Below are positions 9,286 to 18,356 of a DNA stretch of 64,000 nt, piece after piece; within the stretch, counting starts at the first letter, position 1; each line of letters begins with the position of its first letter. The notes beneath the pieces are model-generated. The model saw only the letters and a program-made list of their open reading frames with translations, was not told where the DNA came from and ran no database searches. The stretch comes from CAVRXT01 sp963725655. Its GTDB lineage: Bacteria > Acidobacteriota > Terriglobia > Acidiferrales > UBA7541. The DNA lies in assembly GCA_963725655.1 (NCBI GenBank), contig CAVRYY010000002.1, positions 124,001-188,000 on the forward strand, in the 5' to 3' direction. Position numbers and translations under genes: made by a program.

Positions 9286-9980
9286 TGACTTGCGGAGCGG
9301 TACGAACGCGACTACCCGGCTGCATGGACGGGGCGATCAGCGAACGTGAGAATGCCCAGGTGCGGGCGCACCTGGAATCGTGCGCGGCGTGCCGCCGGGA
9401 TCTGGAAAGCTACCGGCGAATGGCGGTACAGCTCGCACAGTTGGGGCGGGTGGCGCCTCCCGCGGATCTGGCGGTGCGGATTCGCGTGCGTGCGTCGCGA
9501 GCGGCATCCGATCCGGGCTGGATTCGCCGGGCATGGGGCCGCTCCGCGCTAGTATTCAAGAATATCCTCGAGCCGCTGGCGGTGCCCGCGACCGGGGGGA
9601 TTCTGACCGCGGTGATGGTGTTTGTCACCATCGTGCAAAGCATGGCGGGCGGCATGCCATTTGGAGTGATCCACGACGATTTGCCCACCGCGTTGATTCA
9701 GCCCGCGCGCCTGGAGAGCCTGGCTCCATTCCCAGTGCCGGGTAGCGGAGGAGACAACCAGCTCTCCGACTCCGACAATTTGGTTCTGGAAGCCACCCTG
9801 AATGCGCAGGGCCAAGTGGTGGGTTATCGGATTTTGGCCGGGCCTGGCACCGCGGAGGTTCGCCGGCAAATCGATCAAGTGCTGCTCTTCTCGCGTTTCC
9901 GTCCGATGCTCGATTTTGGCCGGCCGATGTCCGGCGGCCGTGTGGTTTTGAGTTTCAGCGAAATTCACGTCAAGGGTTAG
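9285..9980 (+). CDS. Zinc-finger anti-sigma factor with energy-transducer-like C-terminus
   Basis: A 231-residue single-pass membrane protein. The N-terminus has the anti-sigma zinc motif His-x3-Cys-x2-Cys (HLESCAAC). A hydrophobic segment follows around GGILTAVMVFVTIVQSMAG. The C-terminal part (LVLEATLNAQGQVVGYRIL onward) resembles the small TonB-like fold found at the end of many acidobacterial anti-sigma proteins. Translation starts at ATG 9285, six bases after GGGGAGG, and is coupled to the upstream sigma gene. It should bind and restrain that sigma factor at the membrane. A GTG three bases earlier is also possible. Confidence 0.82.
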   Translation: MTCGAVRTRLPGCMDGAISERENAQVRAHLESCAACRRDLESYRRMAVQLAQLGRVAPPADLAVRIRVRASRAASDPGWIRRAWGRSALVFKNILEPLAVPATGGILTAVMVFVTIVQSMAGGMPFGVIHDDLPTALIQPARLESLAPFPVPGSGGDNQLSDSDNLVLEATLNAQGQVVGYRILAGPGTAEVRRQIDQVLLFSRFRPMLDFGRPMSGGRVVLSFSEIHVKG

Positions 9981-10126
9981 ACCCTCGTCGCGCGCATCCC
10001 TCCGTCCGCCCTGGTCCTGTCCACTGCAATCGCCCAGCTTAACCAAATGCGTTGCGTGCGTTTCCGTTCCTTGACTCCGCGGTGGCTGGCCGATAGAGTT
10101 TGTGCTGGGCAAATTGGCGTATTCAG

Positions 10127-11782
10127 ATGCGCACTTGGGGTGGAATGCGGGCCGGCACGAAGCAAGTAGGGAATCGACACTCGATCTTCACACTGGGGCC
10201 GCGAGGTCCGCGCCGTGGCGTCGCGATGGCGGCGTTCTGTTTGATTTTCGGTGCGGCGGCGGCGGTGGTAGGGACTGGCAAAGCCCAGACGCCGACCGAG
10301 CCCGAGTCCGGAATCGTCGTCGACAACAGCCAGCAACTATTCGACGCGATGTGCGCCCTGCACGCCGCCGGCCTGGACTTGGAGACTTCTTCGATCGAGG
10401 GGCACCCTGCGATCATCGCGGCGGTGCAGTCGCTTCCCAACGCCAAAGGTCCGGTAGCGGACGCGCTGCGCCAGTTTTACAACGACCACAAGCTGGCTGA
10501 TTCCGGCGAAACGCTGTCACGATACATCTCCCTGGTCCTGGTTACCGGACCGCCTCCGAAATTTCCCTGGCTGATCGATCGCGACCTGTTTCCTCCCGAT
10601 GTGCTGGCGGTGGAAAGCTTCCACGATATTCTGGTGAATTTCTATGACGAGGCCAAGCTCGACGCGCTGTGGTGGACGGTGGCGCCGGAGTACGAGCGGG
10701 AACGGCAACGGGTGGAATCGCCGGTGCGACAAATCGTATTTCTTACCTCCGCCTATCTCCGGGAGATCATTCGGCAGCACGGGCAGCGCACCTTTTCGGT
10801 TTTCGTCGAGCCGCTGGTGGGCAGCCGCACGAATTTTCGCAACTTTGGCGATCGCTACGCGATGGTCATCGGCGGCGGCAAGAATTTACCGCTCGACGAG
10901 ATCCGCCACGCCTATTTGCATTTCATGATGGATCCCTTCCCGATACGCTACCGCAAGCAAGTGGAAGCCAAGCGGCCATTACTGGCGATCGCGCAGCGCG
11001 CGCCGCGGTTCCCGCAGGAATATGAGAACGACTTGACCGGGTTCGTGGATGAATGCGCGATCAAAGCGGTGGAGATTCGTTTGAACCGCCTCAGCGGCGA
11101 CAAGCTGGAAGCGGAGCTGCTGAATAACGACCGCGAGGGCTACATCCTGGTGCGACCGTTCGTCGCCCAGCTCAAGAAATTTGAGCACTCGGAACCGGCC
11201 ATGGATTTGTATTTCCCCGATATGGTCGCGGCGATTGATGTGGATAGCGAGAAGAAGAGATTTGAGAATTTCGCGTTCGCTCCGGTCGAGGCGCCGCCGG
11301 CTCCGGCGGCAGCCTCGACAACGCCCGCCGCGCCGGTATCGCAGATTGATGCCTTGCTGGCCGAAGGCGATCGGCAGATTGCCAACCAGAATCCCGCGGG
11401 CGCGCAAACGGCGTTTGAACGCGTGCTGGCTCAGGATCCTGGGCATGCCCAGGCGATTTACGGTTTGGCGGTATCTTCCGTTATGATGCGCCAGGTCGAA
11501 AAGGCGGAGGGATTGTTCGAGCGCCTGGTCGGCGAGAACTCGCGTGGCACGCTAGGTCCGGCAGCGCCGGCAGGAGTCACGCCGGACATCGTTTGCTGGT
11601 CACACATCTATCTCGGACGGATTCACGATGTTCTCGGCGAGCGCGATGATGCGGTAAGGGAATATCGCGCCGCGATGAGTGTGGAAGGAGCTCCGGATGC
11701 GGCGCGCCAGGCGGCGAAGCGGGGGCTCGAAGCGGGTTTCCAGTCCGCGCCGGCAAGTCCCAAGAGTTCGCAACCGCAGTAG
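10127..11782 (+). CDS. Exported TPR-containing protein of unknown function
   Basis: A 551-residue protein with a twin basic segment (PRGPRRG) and a hydrophobic stretch (AAFCLIFGAAAAVVG) near the N-terminus, consistent with a signal peptide ending near KAQ. The middle domain, about residues 60-370, has the segment DEIRHAYLHFMMDP, whose His-x3-His after Glu hints at a degenerate metallopeptidase-like helix. An Ala/Pro linker follows, then about three TPR-like helices (IDALLAEGDRQIANQNPAGA onward). The start is uncertain: in-frame starts exist at 10100, 10127, 10145 and 10226, and none has an ideal ribosome site. It precedes another TPR protein by 59 bp, probably as one transcript. Confidence 0.65.
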   Translation: MRTWGGMRAGTKQVGNRHSIFTLGPRGPRRGVAMAAFCLIFGAAAAVVGTGKAQTPTEPESGIVVDNSQQLFDAMCALHAAGLDLETSSIEGHPAIIAAVQSLPNAKGPVADALRQFYNDHKLADSGETLSRYISLVLVTGPPPKFPWLIDRDLFPPDVLAVESFHDILVNFYDEAKLDALWWTVAPEYERERQRVESPVRQIVFLTSAYLREIIRQHGQRTFSVFVEPLVGSRTNFRNFGDRYAMVIGGGKNLPLDEIRHAYLHFMMDPFPIRYRKQVEAKRPLLAIAQRAPRFPQEYENDLTGFVDECAIKAVEIRLNRLSGDKLEAELLNNDREGYILVRPFVAQLKKFEHSEPAMDLYFPDMVAAIDVDSEKKRFENFAFAPVEAPPAPAAASTTPAAPVSQIDALLAEGDRQIANQNPAGAQTAFERVLAQDPGHAQAIYGLAVSSVMMRQVEKAEGLFERLVGENSRGTLGPAAPAGVTPDIVCWSHIYLGRIHDVLGERDDAVREYRAAMSVEGAPDAARQAAKRGLEAGFQSAPASPKSSQPQ

Positions 11783-11841
11783 CAGATGTTGAGGCGGGTT
11801 TCGCCCGCAAATGGGGTCAACTCAAACAGAAGGGGAATTAC

Positions 11842-12702
11842 ATGAAAATGCGATTCGCAATTTTGTCTGTGGCAGTCGCGTTGATAATCGTCGCCGCGGC
11901 GGGGCCGGTGGCCTTCGCGCAGCAAGCGCCGGCAGCCCAGGGAACAACTGGTTCAACGGGCTCAACGGGTTCAACCGGGCAGATGGCGCCGCCCACCGGG
12001 GTGGTGGAAGCGCCGAAGCAGGACCCGGCGGAGGAAGCGGCGTACAAAGTTTTTTTCAACATAAAGGGTTCGGACGACAAAGCCGTTGTGAAGACCGGCG
12101 AAGACTTTATGGCGAAGTATCCCAACAGCAGGTACCGCGAAGGCGTGTACAGCCGGCTCGCGCAAGCGTATTTCAACGAGCAAAATACGGAGAAAATGTT
12201 TGAGAACGGCGACAAAGCCCTGGCAATAAATCCCGACAACGTTGACGTCCTGGTGCTGGAAGGCTGGGTGATCCCCCATTCCCACCCGGATGATCCCGAG
12301 GTCGAGCGCAAGCAGCTGGCCAAGGCTGAGGAATATGAGAAGCGCGCACTGGATTTGATGCCCAAGATTGTGAAGCCGGCGAGTGTGAGCGACGCGGATT
12401 TCGCCAAATCGCGAGACTCGTTAACGGCGCAGGCGCACAGCGGCCTGGGCTTGGTCGATTTCCGTGAGGGGAAGGCGGAAGACTCGATCGCGGAGTTTAA
12501 GAAATCCGTCGAACTGAGCGGTGGGACGGACGCCACCGACTTCTACGTCATGGGCGCCGAACAGAAACAGCTAAAGAAGTACGACGAGGCCGTCGATTCA
12601 TTCGATAAGTGCGCCAAGATCCCCGGCAGTCCGCTGGCGGCGCGGTGTACGCAAATGCGGGACGACACGAAGAAGTTGGCAACCGCAGCGCCGAAGCCCT
12701 GA
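11842..12702 (+). CDS. Periplasmic TPR protein
   Basis: A 286-residue exported protein with a signal peptide ending near AFAQQ, a low-complexity linker of repeated Gly-Ser-Thr units (residues 34-46) and TPR-like helical pairs through the rest (for example YSRLAQAYFNEQNTEKMFEN and VMGAEQKQLKKYDEAVDSF). Such proteins usually scaffold complexes; no catalytic motif is seen. The start has AGGGGAATT upstream. The gene lies 59 bp after the preceding TPR gene and only 7 bp before rnc, so the group may be cotranscribed. Confidence 0.75.
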   Translation: MKMRFAILSVAVALIIVAAAGPVAFAQQAPAAQGTTGSTGSTGSTGQMAPPTGVVEAPKQDPAEEAAYKVFFNIKGSDDKAVVKTGEDFMAKYPNSRYREGVYSRLAQAYFNEQNTEKMFENGDKALAINPDNVDVLVLEGWVIPHSHPDDPEVERKQLAKAEEYEKRALDLMPKIVKPASVSDADFAKSRDSLTAQAHSGLGLVDFREGKAEDSIAEFKKSVELSGGTDATDFYVMGAEQKQLKKYDEAVDSFDKCAKIPGSPLAARCTQMRDDTKKLATAAPKP

Positions 12703-12709
12703 TCCGCGG

Positions 12710-13468
12710 ATGACGCCGGAAGCGATTACGCCGGGCTCCGCGATGAGCGAGGACGAACGATGCGCGTTTGAATCCGTCCTCGGGCATCACTTCCAGCGTG
12801 TGGATCTGCTGGAGCGCGCGCTCACCCATCGTTCCCGGCGCGAGGGTGTTCACGGCCCAGGAGCGCAGGATAACGAGAGCCTGGAATTTCTGGGTGATCG
12901 TGTGCTGGGCCTGGCGGTGAGCCAGTGGCTCTGCGCGTCTTTTCCGGATTGGGATTCCGGGCAGCTTTCCAAAGCGCTAGCGCAGTTGGTCAGCACCACC
13001 TCGGTTTCCGCCGCGGCGGTACGGCTGGGGATCGGGAGCTACCTGCGGTTGGGCAAGGGCGAAGAGAAAACCGGCGGCAGGGAGAAGCGCCGGTTACTGG
13101 CGGACGCCTACGAAGCGGTGCTGGCGGCGATTTACGGCGATGCCGGCCTTGCGGTGGCCGCGCAATTCGTTGAGCGCAGCTTGATCGTCCCCTCCATGGA
13201 GACCAAGACCGAAACACTTCACCGCGCCGACCACAAATCGGTGTTGCAAGAATGGCTCCAACAGCAGGGAATGGGACTGGTGGAATACGTGGTGAGCCGA
13301 GAGAGCGGACCGGATCACAAGAAACTGTTTGAAATCGAAGCGCGCCTGAACGGGCGCACCTTGGCCACCTCGGAGGGCCGCTCGAAAAAAGTGGCGGAGC
13401 AACATGCGGCGCACCTCGCGCTGGCGGCGTTGCGGCTCGAGTTTGGGGATCACAAGGAGCAAGCGTGA
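12710..13468 (+). CDS. rnc: Ribonuclease III
   Basis: A 252-residue double-stranded-RNA endonuclease for rRNA and mRNA processing. The signature helix NESLEFLGDRVL carries the metal-binding Glu/Asp pair, and the second acidic cluster is LLADAYEAVLAAIYGD. A double-stranded-RNA-binding domain fills the C-terminal third (KSVLQEWLQQ through EQHAAHLALAAL). The length is slightly above the usual 225-230 because of an N-terminal extension; ATG 12743 is an alternative start. The stop codon overlaps the GTG of lepB (GTGA), the common rnc-lepB neighbourhood. Confidence 0.95.
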   Translation: MTPEAITPGSAMSEDERCAFESVLGHHFQRVDLLERALTHRSRREGVHGPGAQDNESLEFLGDRVLGLAVSQWLCASFPDWDSGQLSKALAQLVSTTSVSAAAVRLGIGSYLRLGKGEEKTGGREKRRLLADAYEAVLAAIYGDAGLAVAAQFVERSLIVPSMETKTETLHRADHKSVLQEWLQQQGMGLVEYVVSRESGPDHKKLFEIEARLNGRTLATSEGRSKKVAEQHAAHLALAALRLEFGDHKEQA

Positions 13469-14319
13469 GCACAGGTTCGGACGCGGCGTTGGTCCCGGAG
13501 CAAGGACTCCCGGCGGAGACAATGCCGGGCGCCATCGCTGCGCCGGAAGGCTCCCCAGCGCCATCCAGCGGGACCTCGGCTGGGGTGGCACCGCGATCGG
13601 GATTTCTGGAGTACGTGCAGTCTTTGCTGGTGACACTGGTGCTGGCGCTTTACGGCACTACCTTCATCGTGCAGGCGTTCAAGATTCCTTCGAAATCGAT
13701 GGAGCCCACGCTGCTGGTGGGCGACCATCTGCTGGTGAACAAATTCATCTTCGAGGGACGCGGCGCGTGGTACGAGCATCTGCTGCCGTACCGGGAAATC
13801 CGCCGAGGCGACATCATCGTTTTCAAGTATCCCTACAAGGACCATCCGCATTACGTGAAGCGGGTGATCGGCTTACCCGGCGATCGGCTGAAGATTCTCG
13901 ACCAAGAGGTTTTCGTCAACGGCCTGCGTCTGAACGAGCCTTACGTGGTGCACAACGCGTCCGATCCGTTCGCCGATAATTTCCCTCCGCGTCCCAACGA
14001 CTATTTCTACAACAGTCTGGTGCCGGAATGGGCTGACGACATTCAAAATCACATCCAGAACGGCGAATTGATCGTGCCGCCGCACAAGTATTTCGCGATG
14101 GGCGATAACCGCGACCAGAGCGAGGACAGCCGTTACTGGGGATTCGTCGATCGCGACGCGATCATGGGCCGGCCGGTGATCGTTTACTGGTCGGTTGCCG
14201 CCACCAGCCAGGACTACGAAGACAACGGCGAGGGCGGAAACCTCAGCGGCATTGGCCATACGCTTATGCATCTACCGAGCGAGACGCGCTGGCGCCGTAT
14301 GTTTCATGAGGTTCACTAG
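13465..14319 (+). CDS. lepB: Signal peptidase I
   Basis: A 284-residue membrane serine protease that cuts signal peptides from exported proteins. A Pro/Ser/Ala-rich cytoplasmic tail of about 45 residues precedes one transmembrane segment (SLLVTLVLALYGTTFIV). The catalytic serine is Ser78 in PSKSMEPTL and the general-base lysine is Lys132 in YVKRVIGLPGD. The later GDNRDQSEDSRYWG box is also typical. It begins at a GTG overlapping the rnc stop. An insert around residues 155-190 (DNFPPRPNDYFYNS) is longer than in minimal homologues. Confidence 0.95.
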   Translation: MSTGSDAALVPEQGLPAETMPGAIAAPEGSPAPSSGTSAGVAPRSGFLEYVQSLLVTLVLALYGTTFIVQAFKIPSKSMEPTLLVGDHLLVNKFIFEGRGAWYEHLLPYREIRRGDIIVFKYPYKDHPHYVKRVIGLPGDRLKILDQEVFVNGLRLNEPYVVHNASDPFADNFPPRPNDYFYNSLVPEWADDIQNHIQNGELIVPPHKYFAMGDNRDQSEDSRYWGFVDRDAIMGRPVIVYWSVAATSQDYEDNGEGGNLSGIGHTLMHLPSETRWRRMFHEVH

Positions 14320-14448
14320 CCGCTCCCTTGTTTTGCAAAAGCCATTTCCGGCACGGCCGGCCGGCGATCGGAGCGGATGGCCGCACGGAAAAATCCCGGC
14401 CATCGCGCAGCGCTGTCTGCGGCCCCGTCTGTAACCACTGATCCGTCC

Positions 14449-17154
14449 ATGGGACTGACAACACCAGTGCCACCGCCCCTCATACAGCCTCGACGCCGTT
14501 GGCGCTGGCTACGCTGGCTGCTTCTGTTTTCCCTGCTGATTTGGTGCCTGGATTACGCCCTTTCGGCGGTTTTCGAGCACACTCGCCTGCGTGACGTGGT
14601 CACCTCGCGGCTGGAAGCGGCGTTTGGCCGCCCGGTCCAGGCCGCGGACTACTCATTCAGTTTGTGGGAAGGCCCGGTGCTGGAAGCCGATTCGGTAATC
14701 GTGGGGGAAGACCCGCGCTTCGGCTACGAGTACTTCCTGCGCGCGGATTCGCTCCAGGCTCGCTTCCGCTGGCTGCCGCTGCTGCGCGGCCGCATCGAGT
14801 TGGGCACGTTGTCCTTCACTCGTCCCAGCCTGAACCTGGTGCGCGCGTCGAACGGCGATTGGAATATTGAAGCGTGGCTGCCGCGCCCCGCCAGCGGTCA
14901 GATTGGATCGGCACCCGCGTCGTCGTCTTCGCCGGGTGCGTGGGCGAAGCCGCGTCTGCGCCGCATCGAAGTGCAAGGCGGCCGCATCAACTTCAAGCGC
15001 GGCGTCGAAAAACTTCCGTTCGCGTTCAACAATGTGGAAGGTTCGCTCGAGCAGGAGTCCTCAGGAAGCTGGCGCGTGGATCTGGAAGCGGCGCCTTGGC
15101 GCGCCGCTACGATTCTCCAGGAAGCTGGCACATTGCGAGTGCAGGGGCATCTGGGCGGCACGTCATCGCGGCTGCGGCCTGCCGACCTGGAACTGAGCTG
15201 GCGCAACGGATCGCTCTCCGATCTTCTGCGCCTCATGGGCGGATACGATTACGGAATTCGCGCCACCTTTATGCTTTCCATGCGCGCGCACTCCGAAGCC
15301 GAGCCGTGGGAATTGCAGGGGCGATCGGAAATTCGTGGCATCCATCGCTGGGACTTGGCGTCGCGCCAGGATAATCCGATGCTGAACGTGGTCGCCACCG
15401 GTCGTTGGGTGCCGCAAGAGTCACGCCTGGAGTTATCGAACGTTGTCCTGGAAGCGCCTCAGTCGAATCTGACCGTCAAGGGAGTACTCGACTGGAATGG
15501 TCCGTCGGCGCGCTATCCGGTGACGCCCGAAACGCAAGTGCAGGTGGCGTCGGCGTGGATCGCGACGCGTGACCTGCTAGGCTGGCTGCGCGCTTTCCAC
15601 GCGGGCGTTGCCGCTGACGCGGCGGTAACTGGGGGCGCGCAGGTGACGGCGAGCCTTTCGGGCTGGCCGCCGAAAATCGATCATGGGTTCGTGCAGTCCG
15701 ATGGGATCGATTGGAGCAGCGCCCAGGCTCTGGTCAAAGCGCGTCTGCCGCGAGTTTCCGTGGAGCTCACGAGCGATCGCATTCGGCTATCTCCCGCGCA
15801 GGTTCTGCTGAACTCCGGCGCCAGCTCGATCAGAGTCGGCGCGACGATTGAGGAAACGCCGGCGGCCTCCGTCTCTGGTGCCGTTGCAAAAGGTCCCAGT
15901 CCCAACCCACCACGACGCTTTCAAATCTTTACGCTTTTCGCTGGACAGCTCGCCGACGCCCGCGAGGGGACCGACTTGGCGGGGACGCTGGGATGGGCGC
16001 TCCCCGCGGGATGGGCCCTCACCGGCCCGGCACACTTCGATTTCCGCTGGCAGTCAAACCCAAGTGGCACGCCCGCTCCCGCGGGATTTGCGCCGGGTGC
16101 GCGAGGATTCATCGAAGCGACGGGAATATCGCTGCACGCGCCGTTCCTGAACGAACCCGTCGGCCCGATCCGAGCGCGCATGGAATACACCGCGCTGGGC
16201 CGCCACATCCTGCTCAGCTCTGTGCAAGCGTTTGGTACGCGCTGGACGGGCTCTTTCGATCGCTCCAATTCTGGGAGCGATTGGCAATACAACCTGCGCG
16301 GTGATCACCTCACCGCGGCCAATCTCGATCGCGCGCTGAATCCACAACGCCGCACCGGACTTCTCCAGCGGGTGTTCCCGTTCTTTGGTTCTTCCGCCGG
16401 GGCGGAGGTTGTGCCGGCGGCATTGCGCGGGAAGGGAATTTTGCAAATCGAGCAGTTTAACATTGGCTCGGTGGTGCTTCGAAAGTTGACCGCCAACTCC
16501 TCGATTGATGGCCGCCAACTCGAGCTCTCCGGCGCGCAAGCGGATTTTTACGGCGGCACGGTGCACGGCTCCTTCCGTGCGCAGTTAGTGGCGCTGCCTT
16601 CGTACGAAGTGGAATCGAGCTTCAGTCAAGTGAATCTCGATTCGCTCAGTGGAGCGAATCCGGCGTTGGCCCACCAATTCGAAGGGCTGGCGTCCGGCAA
16701 CGTGCTCATCCGCGCTCGTGGGACCGGCCGTTCGGCGCTGCTCGATTCTTTGGAGTGCCGCGGCCAGTCGGAAGTCGAGCAAGCCGAATTGCATGGCGTC
16801 GATCTGGCGGAATCCTTGCGCCAAGGCGAAGCGGAACCCGGTGCCACGCTAATGCCGCAGCTTGACGCCGCGTTCACCTGCCAAGCGCACAAAGTGCAAT
16901 TTTCACGGCTGCGATTTTCGCTAGGCGTGTCCGCGCACTATGTAGCCGTTGGCAGCGTCGATTTTAAGCGCGCCACCGATCTGCAGATCATGGCGGCGCC
17001 GCCGGATGCGCCAGATTCCGCCGATCCTGATCCCGACGACAGTGGGGCGGCCATGCCCCGGAAGGTCACTCCGCTAGCGAGATTCCAGGGCCCACTATTC
17101 GATCCGGAGATTTCGCTCCTGAAACTGGTCCCGGCCGAAAATTCTGGGCCGTAG
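14449..17154 (+). CDS. AsmA-family envelope protein
   Basis: A 901-residue protein with one N-terminal transmembrane segment (RWLLLFSLLIWCLDYALSA) followed by a long periplasmic region. The start of that region (RLEAAFGRPVQAADYSFSLW) has the AsmA/DUF748 pattern, and the repeating short beta strands fit the AsmA-like superfamily, whose members form long grooves linked to lipid transport and outer-membrane assembly. The C-terminus is Pro/Asp-rich (PDAPDSADPDPDD). The frame is open from 14377, but ATG 14449 directly precedes the membrane anchor and is preferred; neither has a strong ribosome site. Confidence 0.72.
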   Translation: MGLTTPVPPPLIQPRRRWRWLRWLLLFSLLIWCLDYALSAVFEHTRLRDVVTSRLEAAFGRPVQAADYSFSLWEGPVLEADSVIVGEDPRFGYEYFLRADSLQARFRWLPLLRGRIELGTLSFTRPSLNLVRASNGDWNIEAWLPRPASGQIGSAPASSSSPGAWAKPRLRRIEVQGGRINFKRGVEKLPFAFNNVEGSLEQESSGSWRVDLEAAPWRAATILQEAGTLRVQGHLGGTSSRLRPADLELSWRNGSLSDLLRLMGGYDYGIRATFMLSMRAHSEAEPWELQGRSEIRGIHRWDLASRQDNPMLNVVATGRWVPQESRLELSNVVLEAPQSNLTVKGVLDWNGPSARYPVTPETQVQVASAWIATRDLLGWLRAFHAGVAADAAVTGGAQVTASLSGWPPKIDHGFVQSDGIDWSSAQALVKARLPRVSVELTSDRIRLSPAQVLLNSGASSIRVGATIEETPAASVSGAVAKGPSPNPPRRFQIFTLFAGQLADAREGTDLAGTLGWALPAGWALTGPAHFDFRWQSNPSGTPAPAGFAPGARGFIEATGISLHAPFLNEPVGPIRARMEYTALGRHILLSSVQAFGTRWTGSFDRSNSGSDWQYNLRGDHLTAANLDRALNPQRRTGLLQRVFPFFGSSAGAEVVPAALRGKGILQIEQFNIGSVVLRKLTANSSIDGRQLELSGAQADFYGGTVHGSFRAQLVALPSYEVESSFSQVNLDSLSGANPALAHQFEGLASGNVLIRARGTGRSALLDSLECRGQSEVEQAELHGVDLAESLRQGEAEPGATLMPQLDAAFTCQAHKVQFSRLRFSLGVSAHYVAVGSVDFKRATDLQIMAAPPDAPDSADPDPDDSGAAMPRKVTPLARFQGPLFDPEISLLKLVPAENSGP

Positions 17155-17260
17155 TTACTCACACCACCGGGAATACGCACCCCTTTCGGCGAGTCCGGCA
17201 TCGTATGCTAGTGCCGTGACTCGGTGCAGGATCGGAACGTGCGCGGAGGATTTTTCTAAA

Positions 17261-18337
17261 ATGCTTTGGCGAAGCTCGGCGATTTCGATATTCGTTTTAG
17301 GCACCGCGCTGGGCGCGGCGGCCGCCGCTGCTCCCGCGTCTCCCACGCCTCGAGTTCGTCTGATCCCGCACTACACGCAAGGCCAAACGTTGTATTACCA
17401 ATTCGAGACTCGCACCCACACCGCCGGACATACCACCAGCGCGATCAAAGATCCTGAGGGACCATCGCAGCTCGATCAGTCCTCCACATTCGTGGTGCGT
17501 CTCGACGTCCTGGATGTCAAAGCGTCGCCGGACGGAGCCGCCGACAGCGTGCGCCTGCGCCTTACCTACCAAAAGGTGAGCGTTTCGACGCAAAGCGACG
17601 CCTACGATCCCAAAGTGGATGCCAACGAAACTCAGCTTCGCAGTCTGGAAGGAAAATCCATCGAGTTCACGATCGGCGCCGATGGCGAAGTGCGCGACGT
17701 CACCGGCATGGACGCCATCGTGGCCAACCCATCGGTCGCCGCCAGCATGCGCGGCTGGATGTCTGGACTCAGCTCGGCGTCGTCGTTCCCGAAGCACGGT
17801 GTTATCGTGGGCGAGAAATGGTCCTCGGTGCGGCCGCTCCAAGACATCCCTGTCGCCGGCATTGTCTGGCGAAAGGAATCGAGCTACCTTCGCGACGAAC
17901 CGTGCCAAGCATCGGCCTCCTTGCAAAACGACGCTGCCTCGCCTCAGGGCGCCGCAGACGCGTCTCACCCGGACCGCTCGGCCGCTCCTGTCGCGGGTTC
18001 CGCCAATGGTTCGCAGCCTGAAATCTGCGCGGTGATCCTCACGAAATTTCAAATCGCGCGCGACAGCAAGACGGCCGGCACCACGCCAGAGATGTATCGC
18101 AAGAACGGATTGCAGACCAAGGGCAAGTGGACGGGATCGGGAGAAGGGCTGGATTCAATCTCGCTGCGCAACGGCCTGGTCCACTCAGTGACCCAGAACA
18201 GCACACAGGACATGGACTTCACCATCTCGGGCGGAGCCGGCGCGTCGCAACTGACCTACGCGGGCAACGTGAAATCCCAAACGCAAATTACCCTGTTGCC
18301 AGGCGCTCCCGCCGCAACGCCCGCCGAGCAGAAGTAG
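17261..18337 (+). CDS. Exported protein of unknown function
   Basis: A 358-residue protein with a signal peptide (SSAISIFVLGTALGAAAAA). It starts at ATG 17261, ten bases after GCGGAGGA, in preference to the earlier in-frame start at 17216. The mature part opens with RVRLIPHYTQGQTLYYQFET and contains beta-strand-rich, polar sequence without a catalytic motif. A central stretch is rich in Ala, Ser and Gln. The layout of a secreted beta-rich repeat protein is clear, but I do not recognise a family. It is convergent with the alpha-galactosidase gene, 19 bp away. Confidence 0.7.
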   Translation: MLWRSSAISIFVLGTALGAAAAAAPASPTPRVRLIPHYTQGQTLYYQFETRTHTAGHTTSAIKDPEGPSQLDQSSTFVVRLDVLDVKASPDGAADSVRLRLTYQKVSVSTQSDAYDPKVDANETQLRSLEGKSIEFTIGADGEVRDVTGMDAIVANPSVAASMRGWMSGLSSASSFPKHGVIVGEKWSSVRPLQDIPVAGIVWRKESSYLRDEPCQASASLQNDAASPQGAADASHPDRSAAPVAGSANGSQPEICAVILTKFQIARDSKTAGTTPEMYRKNGLQTKGKWTGSGEGLDSISLRNGLVHSVTQNSTQDMDFTISGGAGASQLTYAGNVKSQTQITLLPGAPAATPAEQK

Positions 18338-18356
18338 CCACCGCCAGCAAACCGGG

